NCBI GenBank assembly: GCA_945861085.1
Contig: OX244046.1
Coordinates: 2,170,001-2,234,000, forward strand
From: Clostridioides difficile_D
GTDB lineage: Bacteria > Bacillota > Clostridia > Peptostreptococcales > Peptostreptococcaceae
Length of the DNA stretch: 64,000 bases
Direction of reading: 5' to 3'
The position numbers and the translations under genes are program-made. This document shows, in pieces, positions 27,044-36,621 of the stretch. How positions within the stretch are numbered: position 1 is the stretch's first letter; each line of letters opens with the position of its first letter. The notes under the pieces were generated by a model that was not told the origin of the DNA, ran no database searches, and saw only the letters and a program-made list of their open reading frames with translations.

Positions 27044-27619
27044 TTATTCTTCAACAATAATGTAGCCTTTTTTATAATGCCTTCCCATATTATTAACTCT
27101 ATCATAGTAATCTGATTCACTTTCATTATTCCATTTTGGCACAAATACATCTATTGCATTAGAATTGCTAAAATACTTACTAGACCCCCTATCCATAACA
27201 GTTTTTAATTTTCCATCTACAATAATCTTAGTTCCAAAACTCAAGTGATTGTTTGCTACAAAACCATCTTCTAAATCATCTCCTGTAGCAGTTATAGCTC
27301 CATATCCATTTTCTTGATTAAGACTTGTGTAATAACTCACTTCAAAAGTTATGGGTACTAACTTCTTTATTTTAATCCCCAACTGATTTTGTAGTTTCTC
27401 CTTTTGTACTTTTAACTTATACTCATCACTATTTTTATATTCTTCCATACCTTGATTATATTTGGAATTAAAGCTTTTACCTGACTGTACTATAGTATCT
27501 ATATTTACTATAGATTCTTTACAATGATCTGCATCTATTTTTGTTTCTCCATTTACCAATAATGGAGTTAAACATACACTACATACAACACATGTAATCA
27601 ATGCTTCTTTAAGCTTCAT
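27044..27619 (-). CDS. Secreted 3D-domain protein (MltA-like double-psi barrel)
   Basis: 191 residues. Signal peptide MKLKEALITCVVCSVCLTPLLVNG with cleavage near residue 25. A coiled linker follows, then a 3D domain: GYGAITATGDDLEDGFVANN, FGTKIIVDG, VMDRGSSKYFSNSNAIDVFVP. The conserved Asp residues (VMDRG, IDVFV) that name the domain are present. 3D domains are found in lytic transglycosylase-like cell-wall enzymes such as YuiC/YocH. AAGGGGGGAATTT precedes ATG. Confidence 0.85.
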   Translation of the reverse strand: MKLKEALITCVVCSVCLTPLLVNGETKIDADHCKESIVNIDTIVQSGKSFNSKYNQGMEEYKNSDEYKLKVQKEKLQNQLGIKIKKLVPITFEVSYYTSLNQENGYGAITATGDDLEDGFVANNHLSFGTKIIVDGKLKTVMDRGSSKYFSNSNAIDVFVPKWNNESESDYYDRVNNMGRHYKKGYIIVEE

Positions 27620-27936
27620 AAATTCCCCCCTTATTATTTTGATATATTAGCATATTTAATATTATATGTCTACATTTAGATTTAAATACCATACCCATTT
27701 GCTTTAAGAAGTTGTCTTATATTTAATTCACCTTAAACCCTTATAAATCCTCTATCTTAGAATCATATAGAATAAAGCTTTTATAATTAAATATATTTTG
27801 TTAATCTTTTAAGACCTAGAAACACTTTTATTTAATTTTTCTATTTTTTAGAATTTAAGAATTAAAATTCTATAATTTTAAAATATATTGAATTTATTTT
27901 TTTGAGATGATATAATTTTTTCAAGAGGTGATTAAT
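27620..27936. other. Gene-free stretch between divergent genes
   Basis: About 310 bases, AT-rich, holding the promoters of the 3D-domain gene (minus) and the small gene at 27937 (plus). No riboswitch or hairpin is seen. Confidence 0.45.
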
Positions 27937-28200
27937 ATGATAAAAAATACAAAACAAATTACAGTAGAAGTTAATGAAATTTTATTGCAAGAAATATCTA
28001 AGATAACTAATGATGAAGATAAAATTTTGACAGATTTGATAAATGAATCAATTGTAAATTATATTCTTGAAAATAAGAAAGATGACATTGAAAATAAAGA
28101 CTTAGAAGAAGTGATTAAATTTTACAAAAAAGAAAATACTGAAAGCCCTAAAAGTGCAGCAAGAGCTATTGCTGAAGCAAAAACTCACACTTTATATTAA
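27937..28200 (+). CDS. Small hypothetical protein, ribbon-helix-helix-like
   Basis: 87 residues. KQITVEVNEILLQEISKI resembles the beta strand plus helix of a ribbon-helix-helix antitoxin-like regulator, and ILTDLINESIVNYILENKKDD a second helix. The C-terminus is polar. No toxin gene lies next to it. ATG at 27937 is chosen because AGAGGTG lies 7 bases upstream; the in-frame GTG at 27928 is within that site. Confidence 0.6.
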   Translation: MIKNTKQITVEVNEILLQEISKITNDEDKILTDLINESIVNYILENKKDDIENKDLEEVIKFYKKENTESPKSAARAIAEAKTHTLY

Positions 28201-28205
28201 GCAAA

Positions 28206-28239
28206 TAAAAAGGTTCCTAAAAACTAGGAACCTTTTTAT
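28206..28239 (+). terminator. Terminator
   Basis: AAAAAGGTTCCTA / TAGGAACCTTTTT hairpin, directly after the small gene. Confidence 0.9.
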
Positions 28240-28640
28240 TTTAACAATTATTAATATACATTTCAACATTTATCTTAAGTTTATAAATATAAACATGTTT
28301 AATACAACCTATTATATACTGACCTTAAGCTCTAGAAATAATCAAAACAAAAATAAAATTATACCTTTTATGTATCTAAAACAATTAATTTACATGATTA
28401 ATGGACAAAAATTTTTACTTTTAGATTAATACTCAGTATCAAGTTAGACTAATATTAACCACAAATCTAATATAAATTAAATTCTAATTGATTTGATTTT
28501 ATATCAAATTTATTGTATTAATATTATGATAAAAAGATAAAAATACTTATAAAAAATTATAAATTTTACATAAGACTTTATATTGGATTCATTTGACTAA
28601 TTATTGTAAAAACTATTTATTTTATGATAATTAACTACAC
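28240..28640. other. Gene-free stretch
   Basis: About 400 bases of AT-rich sequence. Open readings here are short, have no ribosome site and no protein-like composition. Confidence 0.5.
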
Positions 28641-28644
28641 TAAA

Positions 28645-29022
28645 TTATTCATCTTTCTTAATGTCTTTAACCCATTTTTCAACAGAGTTCAATTCTTCCT
28701 CATTTACCCCCTTTTTGAACAAAGATTTCATAAAGCTCTCAATAGAACTTCCATGCATATTATCTAAAAAAGTTTTTGTTTCAAAATGTAAGTACTCCTC
28801 TTCTTCAATAAGAACTGTATAATGTGTATGCCTATCAATCTTTCTTGCACTTAAGAATTGCTTATTTACTAATCTTGATAAAAGTGTTAGTGTTGTAGTT
28901 TGCTTCCAATCATATAGTTTTTCCATAGCTTCAATGACATCTTTTGATGTTACTGTAAAATCTGAACTCCAAATAAATTTCATGACTTTTAATTCTGCTG
29001 GTGGTATCTTAGTAATAGTCAT
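28645..29022 (-). CDS. BlaI/MecI/CopY-family repressor
   Basis: 125 residues: PPAELKVMKFIWSSDFTVTSKDVIEAM, TLLSRLVNKQFLSARKIDRHTHYTVLI are the winged-helix domain, and the C-terminal helices form the dimer region. In the usual arrangement a BlaR1-type sensor protease lies adjacent; none is present here, so this is an orphan repressor with an unknown signal. GAGGAGTG before ATG. Confidence 0.88.
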   Translation of the reverse strand: MTITKIPPAELKVMKFIWSSDFTVTSKDVIEAMEKLYDWKQTTTLTLLSRLVNKQFLSARKIDRHTHYTVLIEEEEYLHFETKTFLDNMHGSSIESFMKSLFKKGVNEEELNSVEKWVKDIKKDE

Positions 29023-29351
29023 ATGATTTTACACTCCTCTCAAACTTCTATATAATTAAATACTATATTAATAGACTTTTAGAGTCAAAGGTTTTATTTA
29101 AAATCTCTAATCCAATTTTATTAATATAAAAAACTTAAATTTTTAATATAAATGAAATATATAATCTATTAATATAAAAAGTAAATATCTTTTATTTATA
29201 AGTATAACAGATTGTTAAATCAAAATTCTAATATTTGAAATAATAAATATATATGATGTATTAAAATAGATGCAACTTTATTTCAAAAACTATTTTTGAG
29301 TTCGTATATATGTTATAATAAGTGTATAAAATTTTGATTGGTGGGTTATAT
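29023..29351. other. AT-rich gap before the recombinase
   Basis: About 330 bases with no gene. It should carry the promoters of the BlaI-type gene and of the recombinase. No att core or tRNA gene is visible. Confidence 0.45.
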
Positions 29352-30464
29352 ATGAATGCATTTATTAGAAAAAGAAATAAAAACTATGTTGTTTACCTTG
29401 AATTTACAGATGAAGATACAGGCAAAAGAAAACAAAAAAATATGGGTACTTTTGACAAAAAAAGAGAAGCAAGTAAAAGATTAAATGAGGTAAAAGAAAG
29501 CTTATATAAGGACGGTTTCTTAGTCCCAAATGAAATTACAGTTTCAGAATTTCTATTAGATTTTCTAAATAAATATAGTGAAAATATATCTTTAGCTACA
29601 TACAATAGTTATGTTAGTATTTGTAAGAATTACATTAATCCATCTATTGGAAAATATAAAATACAAGACTTACATCCTATTCACATACAAAATTACATAG
29701 ATGAACTATCTTATAAACTAAATCCTCAGTCAATTAAGATTCATATAAATATATTGAAACTTGCAGTAAAAAGAGCTTATAGACTCAAATTAATAAAAGA
29801 AAATGTCATGGATGATATAGAAACTCCAAGATATAAAAAATTTAAAAATGAAATTTATGATAGAGAGCAAATGATAAAATTATTAGATTTAGTAAAAAAT
29901 ACAAATATGGAGTTACCTATTAATTTGGCCATTGGATTAGGACTTAGAATTTCAGAAGTTTTAGGTCTAACTTGGGATAATATTGATTTTGAAGAAAATA
30001 CAATAACAGTAAATAAGATAACCTCCAGAATTAATGGTTCTGTAATTCTTAAGGAACCAAAGACAGAAAGCTCTATCAGAAAAATATCTGCTCCAAAAGA
30101 GTTAATGTCTTTATTAAAGGAATATAAAGTAAAACAGAATAAAAATTTATTAAAATCTTCTATTAGAAATAATAGTAATTTATTGTTTTTTAATAAAAAA
30201 TGTGAACCTATTGCTGAGGATGTTATGAGTAAAAGATTTAAAAGATTTTTAGAAAAGAATAACTTACCTCATATTAGATTCCATGATTTAAGACATTCAC
30301 ATGTTACTTTACTTATAAATTCTAAAGTACCTATAAAGGTTATATCTGAAAGAGTTGGACACTCAAATATAAATACTACCTTAAGCGTTTATTCTCATGT
30401 ACTTAAGGAAATGGATAAAGAAGCTTCTGACAAAATTTCTGAAAGTTTATTTAACGCTAATTAA
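29352..30464 (+). CDS. Tyrosine recombinase (Tn916/phage-type integrase)
   Basis: 370 residues. N-terminal arm-binding domain (RKRNKNYVVYLEF, GTFDKKREASKRLNEV), core-binding SAM-like domain (LATYNSYVSICKNYI), then the catalytic domain: GLRISEVLGLTWDNID with Arg I, HIRFHDLRHSHVTLL with H-x-x-R, and the Tyr in TTLSVYSHVL. All catalytic residues are present. ATG at 29352 is chosen because GGTGGG lies 6 bases upstream. No excisionase, relaxase or phage gene is beside it, so it looks like the remnant of a lost integrated element. Confidence 0.9.
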   Translation: MNAFIRKRNKNYVVYLEFTDEDTGKRKQKNMGTFDKKREASKRLNEVKESLYKDGFLVPNEITVSEFLLDFLNKYSENISLATYNSYVSICKNYINPSIGKYKIQDLHPIHIQNYIDELSYKLNPQSIKIHINILKLAVKRAYRLKLIKENVMDDIETPRYKKFKNEIYDREQMIKLLDLVKNTNMELPINLAIGLGLRISEVLGLTWDNIDFEENTITVNKITSRINGSVILKEPKTESSIRKISAPKELMSLLKEYKVKQNKNLLKSSIRNNSNLLFFNKKCEPIAEDVMSKRFKRFLEKNNLPHIRFHDLRHSHVTLLINSKVPIKVISERVGHSNINTTLSVYSHVLKEMDKEASDKISESLFNAN

Positions 30465-30860
30465 TATTATATTTAAATTTATATTTTTCACTATTATAAT
30501 TGCAATCCAAAATAAATACTAAAAATATATCATTCTTCCCGCAGAAGATAAAATCCTATTATGCTAGTACACAATAATTTATGACATTATGGTTATAGCA
30601 GTTGCATCTTGGCATGAAAATGGACAAGTTCACTGAGATAGATTTATGCAATTATATTATATATTTTTTGAATACTTTGTCTCCAAACCTTATTGTAAGT
30701 TAACCCAACGTAGACAATCAATTTTGATTTGGAGACACTCATTTTCTATAATTTTTTATTCTCTAAATACTATTACATCTTAAAACTATTCCTAATTTTA
30801 TGAACTATATATGTCTACACTAGAATAAATTGTACTTATTAATATTATTTAGCTAAAATT
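30465..30860. other. Gene-free stretch with an inverted repeat
   Basis: No complete gene. GTCTCCAAA (about 30679) and TTTGGAGAC (about 30729) are inverted with about 40 bases between, a possible weak terminator or the end of a lost element. Short plus-strand fragments look protein-like but contain stops. Confidence 0.4.
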
Positions 30861-32120
30861 TCAAATCTTTCTTCTAATATTATTTATTATAAATTTACTT
30901 TCAGGAAGCGTGGGTATCCTACTTAGACTATAACTTAACTTCTGATTTGGTACATTATATTCAATCTTATTTACGAGAAAATCCAAACTAGCTTTCATGA
31001 TTTCAATAGTAATTCCTTCTCCTGGACAACGATGTCCTTTAGCGGGATTACCTCCGCCCTGAGGAATAAAATCAAATAAGTTATCCTCTCTTTCTTTAAA
31101 ACGCTCTGGCCAAAATTTATCAGGATTCTTCCATATTCTAGAGTCATGATTAGCACCATAAACATCAAGTAGCACAAGCATTCCTTCTTTAAATTCACAC
31201 TTATTCCAGATAAAATCTTTCTTAACTCTTGCACCTAAAAGAGGTGTAAATGGATAGTAGCGTCGAACTTCCTGTACAAACATTTTAAGTTCATTACTAT
31301 CTCTAGTTAAGAGTTTTTCTTTACATTCTGGATACTCATGTAATGCTAAAGCTGAAAATGTAATAAAGGTGGAAATAGCAACAATAGGACGTAATACATT
31401 AATAAGTTCTACCCCAGCCATATGACTATCCAACTGATTACCATTCAAATCTCTATAAAAAGCCATAGCATGAAGTGCTGTTTCTTCTTCTGCTTTAATC
31501 TTGCCTGAACGGACCTCTTCTATGATACCTTTTATCCATTCTTCTGATTTAGCTCTAAATCTTCTTCCTTTCCAATGCCTAATACCAACAGCACCAAATG
31601 CATCAATCATTAAACTAAATTCTTTTGCTAATTTTTCTGCTTCAGATTCTTTTAGTGGAACTCCAGCCCATTGACAAGCTGCTCTGCATAATATTTCATT
31701 TAGTTCATCAAAAAGAATAATCTGCTCTTTATTTTCCCAAATTTTAATAGAATCTTCAAGCTTTTCCATTGTAAGTTTAGCAAGTTGATTTTGATGTGAT
31801 GGAGTCATCAACGACATGAATAAACTTTTTCTATGAATGTGAGCGTCTCCATCCATAGATTGAATAGCTCCAACTCCAAATAATGTTTTTTGTACTCTTT
31901 TAGGTGCTGCACCATTTCTATAAAAAAGTTCTGAATCATAAAAAATTTTTGCAGCCTCTTCTCCAGTCATACAAATTACTTTTTGTCCAAGTAGGTGAGT
32001 CTCAAATATATCAGATTGATACTGACTAACTCTGTTTTTAATAAATAAATACCCTTCATGTAATAAATTTAGAGTGTTATCCAATCCTTCATCATACGGA
32101 ACTTGTTTCTTAATTGACAT
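30861..32120 (-). CDS. CYP152-family cytochrome P450 (fatty acid peroxygenase)
   Basis: 419 residues, normal for CYP152. GHRCPGE at about 362-368 holds the haem-ligand Cys (365). VLRPIVAIS (Arg 244) carries the Arg-Pro pair of the I helix that replaces the usual acid-alcohol pair and binds the fatty acid carboxylate in CYP152 enzymes. EVRRYYP is the ExxR motif. These enzymes use hydrogen peroxide to hydroxylate fatty acids and need no reductase. Relatives are known from clostridia (CYP152A2). GGAGAACATAGTAGT before ATG. It lies between an integrase and an IS3 copy. Confidence 0.92.
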   Translation of the reverse strand: MSIKKQVPYDEGLDNTLNLLHEGYLFIKNRVSQYQSDIFETHLLGQKVICMTGEEAAKIFYDSELFYRNGAAPKRVQKTLFGVGAIQSMDGDAHIHRKSLFMSLMTPSHQNQLAKLTMEKLEDSIKIWENKEQIILFDELNEILCRAACQWAGVPLKESEAEKLAKEFSLMIDAFGAVGIRHWKGRRFRAKSEEWIKGIIEEVRSGKIKAEEETALHAMAFYRDLNGNQLDSHMAGVELINVLRPIVAISTFITFSALALHEYPECKEKLLTRDSNELKMFVQEVRRYYPFTPLLGARVKKDFIWNKCEFKEGMLVLLDVYGANHDSRIWKNPDKFWPERFKEREDNLFDFIPQGGGNPAKGHRCPGEGITIEIMKASLDFLVNKIEYNVPNQKLSYSLSRIPTLPESKFIINNIRRKI

Positions 32121-32179
32121 ACTACTATGTTCTCCTTTTCTTGTTAACGGTCGAGTTAGTTACTTTAATATAATTACCT

Positions 32180-32201
32180 CTTCTAAAATGCATTTTAGAA
32201 G
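32180..32201. promoter_or_regulatory. 22-bp perfect palindrome upstream of the P450 gene
   Basis: CTTCTAAAATG followed by its exact reverse complement, 60 bases before the P450 start codon. Position and symmetry suggest an operator for an unseen repressor; alternatively a cruciform-forming repeat. Confidence 0.5.
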
Positions 32202-32476
32202 AATAATTCTACACTGTTTTTATTATTGTCTATATCATCACATATAATACTTCTATTATAATACTTCCATAGTCCAATTTATTTAACCAACCATATAGTT
32301 CAACTTGCTACTTTTATATTTAGTTCTAATAAAAATTTCCCTATCACATATTTTAATTATTTCAACAATGAAAAAGAGGCCTACCTCTATTTTAGTATAA
32401 TCCCCTTATAGTAGACATTTAAATAAAAGGCCATTATAATAGGTCTAAAAAGTGTATACTCTAAGGGGGTTTTTCT

Positions 32477-32794
32477 ATGTCTAAAAAACACAAAAAATAT
32501 AGCAAAGAACTTAAACTAAAAGCTGTAAACTTATATATAAAAGAAGGATACTCATCATACAAAATTGCTGAGATGCTGAATATAAGAAGCAAAACACAAG
32601 TTCAAAACTGGGTAAAAGATTATAAAAATAAAGGTAAAATTGCATTTAATGAGGAAACTAGGGGCAGATTTAAAAATATTAGTCTAGAAAATGATAATAG
32701 AATATTTAAATCTGTTGAAGAAGAATTGAAGTACTTACGCATGGAGAATGAATTCTTAAAAAAGTTAAGTACCCTATCGGACAAGTCAAAGTAA
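32477..32794 (+). CDS. IS3 transposase OrfA
   Basis: 105 residues. Helix-turn-helix domain (YSKELKLKAVNLYIKEGYSSYKIAEML, QVQNWVKDYKNKG) and a C-terminal leucine-zipper-like segment (EEELKYLRMENEFLKKL). A slippery heptamer A AAA AAG in the correct frame at 32758-32764 would make the -1 shift to orfB, giving the joined text KKVKYPIGQVKVSDKFKTIKLMCRKY. CTAAGGGGG precedes ATG. Confidence 0.85.
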   Translation: MSKKHKKYSKELKLKAVNLYIKEGYSSYKIAEMLNIRSKTQVQNWVKDYKNKGKIAFNEETRGRFKNISLENDNRIFKSVEEELKYLRMENEFLKKLSTLSDKSK

Positions 32795-32820
32795 GCGATA
32801 AATTTAAAACAATTAAACTT

Positions 32821-33543
32821 ATGTGTAGGAAGTATAGTATTTCTAGTATGTGTAAGTTGATAGGTGTGTCAAGAAGCGGTTACTATAAATGGCTAAGTTA
32901 TTCTAAAAAATCTTCCGATAGGGGTATCAAAGATAGAATTATTAAGGATTATATAATTGAAATACATAAAAAATATAGAGGCACTTACGGTAGAAAAAGA
33001 ATTTGTACTTATTTAAATAAAATACTTGATACCCCTATTAATCATAAGAGAGTATATATGTTGATGAAAGAACTAGGTATTAAATCTATTATTAGAAAGA
33101 AAGTATATAGACATAAGTTTAAATCATCTGAGGTATATGATAATATATTAAATCGTGAATTTACAGCTAATCAATCATTAGAAAAAATTTGTATGGATAT
33201 AACATACATACCTATCGGTAAAAAATTCTTATATATGAATGTAGCTAAAGATTGTATTTTACATACAGATCAAGGTTCACAATATACAAGTAGACTTTAC
33301 TCTAAAAGGCTTAAGGATAATGGTATTATACAATCTATGTCCCGAAGGGGCAACTGCTGGGACAATGCTCCTATAGAAAGTTTTTTCAGTCATTTTAAAT
33401 CTGAATTAATATATTTAATTGATACTACAGATCCAAAGGAAATGATTAGTCTAATAAAAGATTATATTTATTTTTATAATAATGAAAGAATACAATTAAA
33501 AAACGGAATGAGTCCGATTGAATATCGAACTCATTCCGCGTAA
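32821..33543 (+). pseudogene. IS3 transposase OrfB with internal deletion
   Basis: 240 residues where about 275-290 is usual. HTH_21 region (YRGTYGRKRICTYLN) and the rve core are present. D1 is in KICMDITYI (126), D2 in ILHTDQGSQYTS (150), E in APIESFFSHFK (186). D2 to E has the correct 35-residue gap, but D1 to D2 has only 23 instead of about 60. A block after FLYMNVAKD has been lost in frame, removing central strands of the catalytic fold. The enzyme is almost certainly inactive. Confidence 0.82.
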
Positions 33544-33639
33544 AGATAGCCTTTTTTAAGTCTGTCTACTTGACAGGGACATATCCAATTTTGAGACAGC
33601 CTCTTTCAAACGAATTCTATATTAAATTTATACTAATAA

Positions 33640-35265
33640 TTATTTATCTTTTCCATACATTTTAGATAATTGCTCTTGTATCTCTTTACTTTCTAAATAC
33701 TCATCAAAGTCCATTTTTCTATCCATTAGTCCATTTGGAGTTATCTCTATAATTCTATTTGCTATGGTAGATATAAACTCATGGTCATGAGAAGTAAATA
33801 AAAGCACTCCTGGGAACTTTTCAAGTCCTTTATTTACAGAAGTTATACTTTCTAGGTCTAGATGGTTAGTAGGGTCATCCAATACAAGTACGTTAGCATT
33901 TGAAAGCATTAGCTTACTAAGCATACATCTAACCTTTTCTCCTCCAGATATAACTTGAGCTTCTTTTAAAGCTTCTTCACCAGAGAATAACATTCTACCT
34001 AAAAACCCTCTTATAAAACTCTCACTTTTTTCTTCAGAAAACTGTCTAAGCCAGTCAACTAAAGAATATTCTACTCCATCAAAAAACTTATTATGATTCT
34101 TTGGAAGATAATCTTGAGAAGTAGTTACTCCCCATTTATACTCTCCACTATCTGGTTCAAGTTCTCCCATAACTATGTTAAAAAGTGCAGTAGTAGCTAT
34201 TTCATCACCCATAAATACTACTTTATCATCCCTATCCAATCTAAAGGATACATTATCAAGAACTTTAACTCCATCTATAGTTTTAGTTAAGTTGTGTACT
34301 TCTAAAACTTCATTACCAATTTCTCTAGCAGGCGTAAATCCTACATATGGATATCTTCTTCTTGATGGTTGTATGTCTTCAACTTCTAATTTTTCCAATT
34401 GTTTCTTTCTTGATGTAGCTTGCTTAGCCTTTGAGGCATTAGAACTAAATCTAGCTATAAATTCCTTTAATTGAGCTATTTTTTCTTCAGTCTTTTTATT
34501 TTGGTCCTTAGCAAGTTGTAATGCCAATTGACTTGATTCATACCAGAAATCATAGTTTCCAACATACATTTGTATTTTACCAAAGTCTACATCAACTATA
34601 TTAGTACATATTTGATTTAGGAAATGTCTATCATGTGATACTATTATAACTATAGACTCTTCCAAATCCATTATAAAATTATTTAACCAGTTTATTGATT
34701 TAAAATCCAAGTGGTTTGTAGGCTCGTCCATTAATAGTATCTCTGGCTTACCAAAAAGCGATTGTGCTAACAATACCTTAACTTTTTCTCCACCAACTAA
34801 TTCTTTCATTTGCTTGTAATGCATATCTTTAGTTATACCAAGACCCATAAGTATTTTCTCAGCGTTAGTTTCTGCCTCCCATCCATCGAGTTCCGCAAAT
34901 TCTCCTTCAAGTTCGGCAGCTTTTATTCCATCTTCTTCACTAAAGTCTTCCTTCATATATAACGCATCTTTTTCTTTCATTATGTTCCAAAGTCTTTCAT
35001 GACCTCTTATAACAACATTTAAAACAGTTTCTTCTTCATATTCAAAGTGGTCCTGTTTCAAAACCGACATTCTTTCTTTATCAGTTATAGATATACTACC
35101 TGTATTTGGCTCTATCTCTCCTGATAATATTTTTAAAAAAGTAGATTTTCCCGCACCATTAGCTCCTATTATTCCATAGCAATTACCTTTAGTAAATTTT
35201 AAGTTGACACCTTTAAATAGTTCCTTATCACCAAATCTAAGTCCAACACCTGTAACTTGTAACAT
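33640..35265 (-). CDS. ABC-F family ATPase (YkpA/YbiT-like)
   Basis: 541 residues with two ABC domains and no membrane segments. Walker A of domain 1 is GANGAGKSTFLK; signature VGGEKVKVLLAQ; Walker B EILLMDEPTNHLD. Domain 2 has a less standard Walker A (FMGDEIATTALFN), signature ISGGEKVRCMLSK and Walker B NVLVLDDPTNHLD. The linker between them (about residues 240-300) is basic. ABC-F proteins work on the ribosome; this architecture matches the YkpA/YbiT group rather than antibiotic-resistance members. The degenerate second Walker A (GDEIATTA instead of GxxGxGKS/T) is notable and common in this subgroup. Confidence 0.88.
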   Translation of the reverse strand: MLQVTGVGLRFGDKELFKGVNLKFTKGNCYGIIGANGAGKSTFLKILSGEIEPNTGSISITDKERMSVLKQDHFEYEEETVLNVVIRGHERLWNIMKEKDALYMKEDFSEEDGIKAAELEGEFAELDGWEAETNAEKILMGLGITKDMHYKQMKELVGGEKVKVLLAQSLFGKPEILLMDEPTNHLDFKSINWLNNFIMDLEESIVIIVSHDRHFLNQICTNIVDVDFGKIQMYVGNYDFWYESSQLALQLAKDQNKKTEEKIAQLKEFIARFSSNASKAKQATSRKKQLEKLEVEDIQPSRRRYPYVGFTPAREIGNEVLEVHNLTKTIDGVKVLDNVSFRLDRDDKVVFMGDEIATTALFNIVMGELEPDSGEYKWGVTTSQDYLPKNHNKFFDGVEYSLVDWLRQFSEEKSESFIRGFLGRMLFSGEEALKEAQVISGGEKVRCMLSKLMLSNANVLVLDDPTNHLDLESITSVNKGLEKFPGVLLFTSHDHEFISTIANRIIEITPNGLMDRKMDFDEYLESKEIQEQLSKMYGKDK

Positions 35266-35510
35266 TAATATATTTTCCTTTCTTTTTGCCCATAATTTAT
35301 TTTATCATAAAATTTTGATAACATTTTTATTATCTATTATCACATAAATAGTATATTTTTTATACTAAATTTGTGAAATATTTATTGAAATAATACTAAA
35401 AATTGTAAATTCATAAAAATTAACAATCTATTATATTATACTTATAAAGAAATCAAATTGCAACTTTATTCCTTCTTTTACACATTGAAAATAAGTTATT
35501 ATAACTTCTA

Positions 35511-35550
35511 AACAAATGATGCTTTTTCTAAAGTATCATTTGTTTATTTT
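35511..35550. terminator. Hairpin with T-run
   Basis: AACAAATGAT / ATCATTTGTT stem with flanking T-run on the plus strand, in the gap between the ABC-F gene and the molybdenum locus. Confidence 0.6.
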
Positions 35551-35561
35551 ATTTCACATTT

Positions 35562-35594
35562 AAAAAGAGTACTTATTTTGTAAATACTCTTTTT
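35562..35594 (-). terminator. Terminator of the yqeC-mocA-moeA-like genes
   Basis: AAAAAGAGTATTTAC / (AAAATA)AGTACTCTTTTT hairpin just beyond the molybdopterin-binding gene, with T-run on the minus strand. Confidence 0.8.
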
Positions 35595-35601
35595 AATAGT
35601 A

Positions 35602-36621
35602 TTATATTTTAGCAAAATTACATGCAGGGTAAGTACATACATCACAGTTCATACAAAGACCACCATGACCATATCTAGCTATATCATACTTATCAAGTTT
35701 TTCATCAATTAAAACTCTAGATAAGACTATATCAAATACTGTAGTTTTGTGATACATTGCACACCCAGGTATCCCCATAATTGGAACTTCCCCATAATAA
35801 GCAAGTAAAAACATAGCTCCTGGTAATATTGGTGACCCATATGTAACTAAATCAGCTCCAGTTTCTTTTATAGCTGTTGGTGTGACATCATCTGGGTCTA
35901 CACTCATACCACCAGTACAACAGATAAGTTCTGCTCCTTGACTTATAAATTCTTTTATTGCATTTTTTATAACTTCTTTATCATCTGGACATATAGTCTG
36001 TCCTATAACTTCACAGCCAAAGCCCTTTACTTTTTCTTCTATTACTGGTCCAAATTTATCAACAATTCTGCTATAGAATACTTCATTTCCTGTAGTAACA
36101 ATACCTACTTTCTTAGGTTTAAAAGGTATTACATTTACTATTTTTCTATTACCAACTACTTTTTTTGCCTCTTCTAATTTTTTCTCATCTATAACTAAAG
36201 GTATAACTCTTGTTCCAGCTACTTTTAAGCCTTTATTTACTATAAAATTATTATGAAGAGTAGCCATCATTATCTCGCCAACACAATTCAAATCAAAAAG
36301 TGCATCAACATCTATTTTTAAAAGTCCATCACACGCTGCTATAAAATCTATCTTTCCTTCTTTTATTTCACTAAAATCTAAATTTTCTCCAGCAGTTAAA
36401 TCTTTTAAAAACAATGCACCTTCATTTTCATGAATCATGCCCTCTAATTTTTCCCATACATACAAATTGTCTTTACCAAGAGACAATAATACTGGAATAT
36501 CCTCTTCTTTTATTACATGACCTTTTTTAAACTTTCTTCCTTTAAATTCTCCAGGTATTATTTGAGTTATGTCATGACATAAAACTTGTCCAACAGCATC
36601 TATAGTTTTTATTAACTTCAT
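35602..36621 (-). CDS. MoeA/MogA-like molybdopterin-binding protein with C-terminal Cys cluster
   Basis: 339 residues. The MoCF_biosynth domain from about residue 165 has VGIVTTGNEVF, ICCTGGMSVDPDDVTP and GAMFLLAYYGEVPIMGIPGC, the molybdopterin-site motifs. N-terminal part (VGQVLCHDITQIIPGEFKGRKFKKGHVI) matches the proteins linked with selenium-dependent molybdenum hydroxylases rather than canonical MoeA. The C-terminus GLCMNCDVCTYPACNFAK has four Cys in C-x2-C-x2-C-x4-C, a likely Fe-S or zinc site. Overlaps the mocA-like gene by 4 bases (ATGA), so translation is coupled. Confidence 0.85.
   Translation of the reverse strand: MKLIKTIDAVGQVLCHDITQIIPGEFKGRKFKKGHVIKEEDIPVLLSLGKDNLYVWEKLEGMIHENEGALFLKDLTAGENLDFSEIKEGKIDFIAACDGLLKIDVDALFDLNCVGEIMMATLHNNFIVNKGLKVAGTRVIPLVIDEKKLEEAKKVVGNRKIVNVIPFKPKKVGIVTTGNEVFYSRIVDKFGPVIEEKVKGFGCEVIGQTICPDDKEVIKNAIKEFISQGAELICCTGGMSVDPDDVTPTAIKETGADLVTYGSPILPGAMFLLAYYGEVPIMGIPGCAMYHKTTVFDIVLSRVLIDEKLDKYDIARYGHGGLCMNCDVCTYPACNFAKI

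Larger units (their letters stand above)
32369..33608 (+). mobile_element. IS3-family insertion sequence, decayed
   Basis: About 1.24 kb. The two ends align as imperfect inverted repeats that begin TGAAA(AA)GAGGC and share AGTAGACA further in, giving the TG...CA ends of IS3 elements. It contains orfA and a shortened orfB. No clear target-site duplication was seen (left CAA, right AAC). Confidence 0.7.

Noticed and set aside
28154..28429. Plus-strand open reading after the small ribbon-helix-helix gene
   Set aside because: It overlaps the previous gene and its terminator, has no ribosome site and a composition typical of random AT-rich sequence.
30580..30620. TTGGCATG on the plus strand as a second sigma-54 promoter
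   Set aside because: The downstream -12 GC is not at the correct spacing and no gene follows on that strand.
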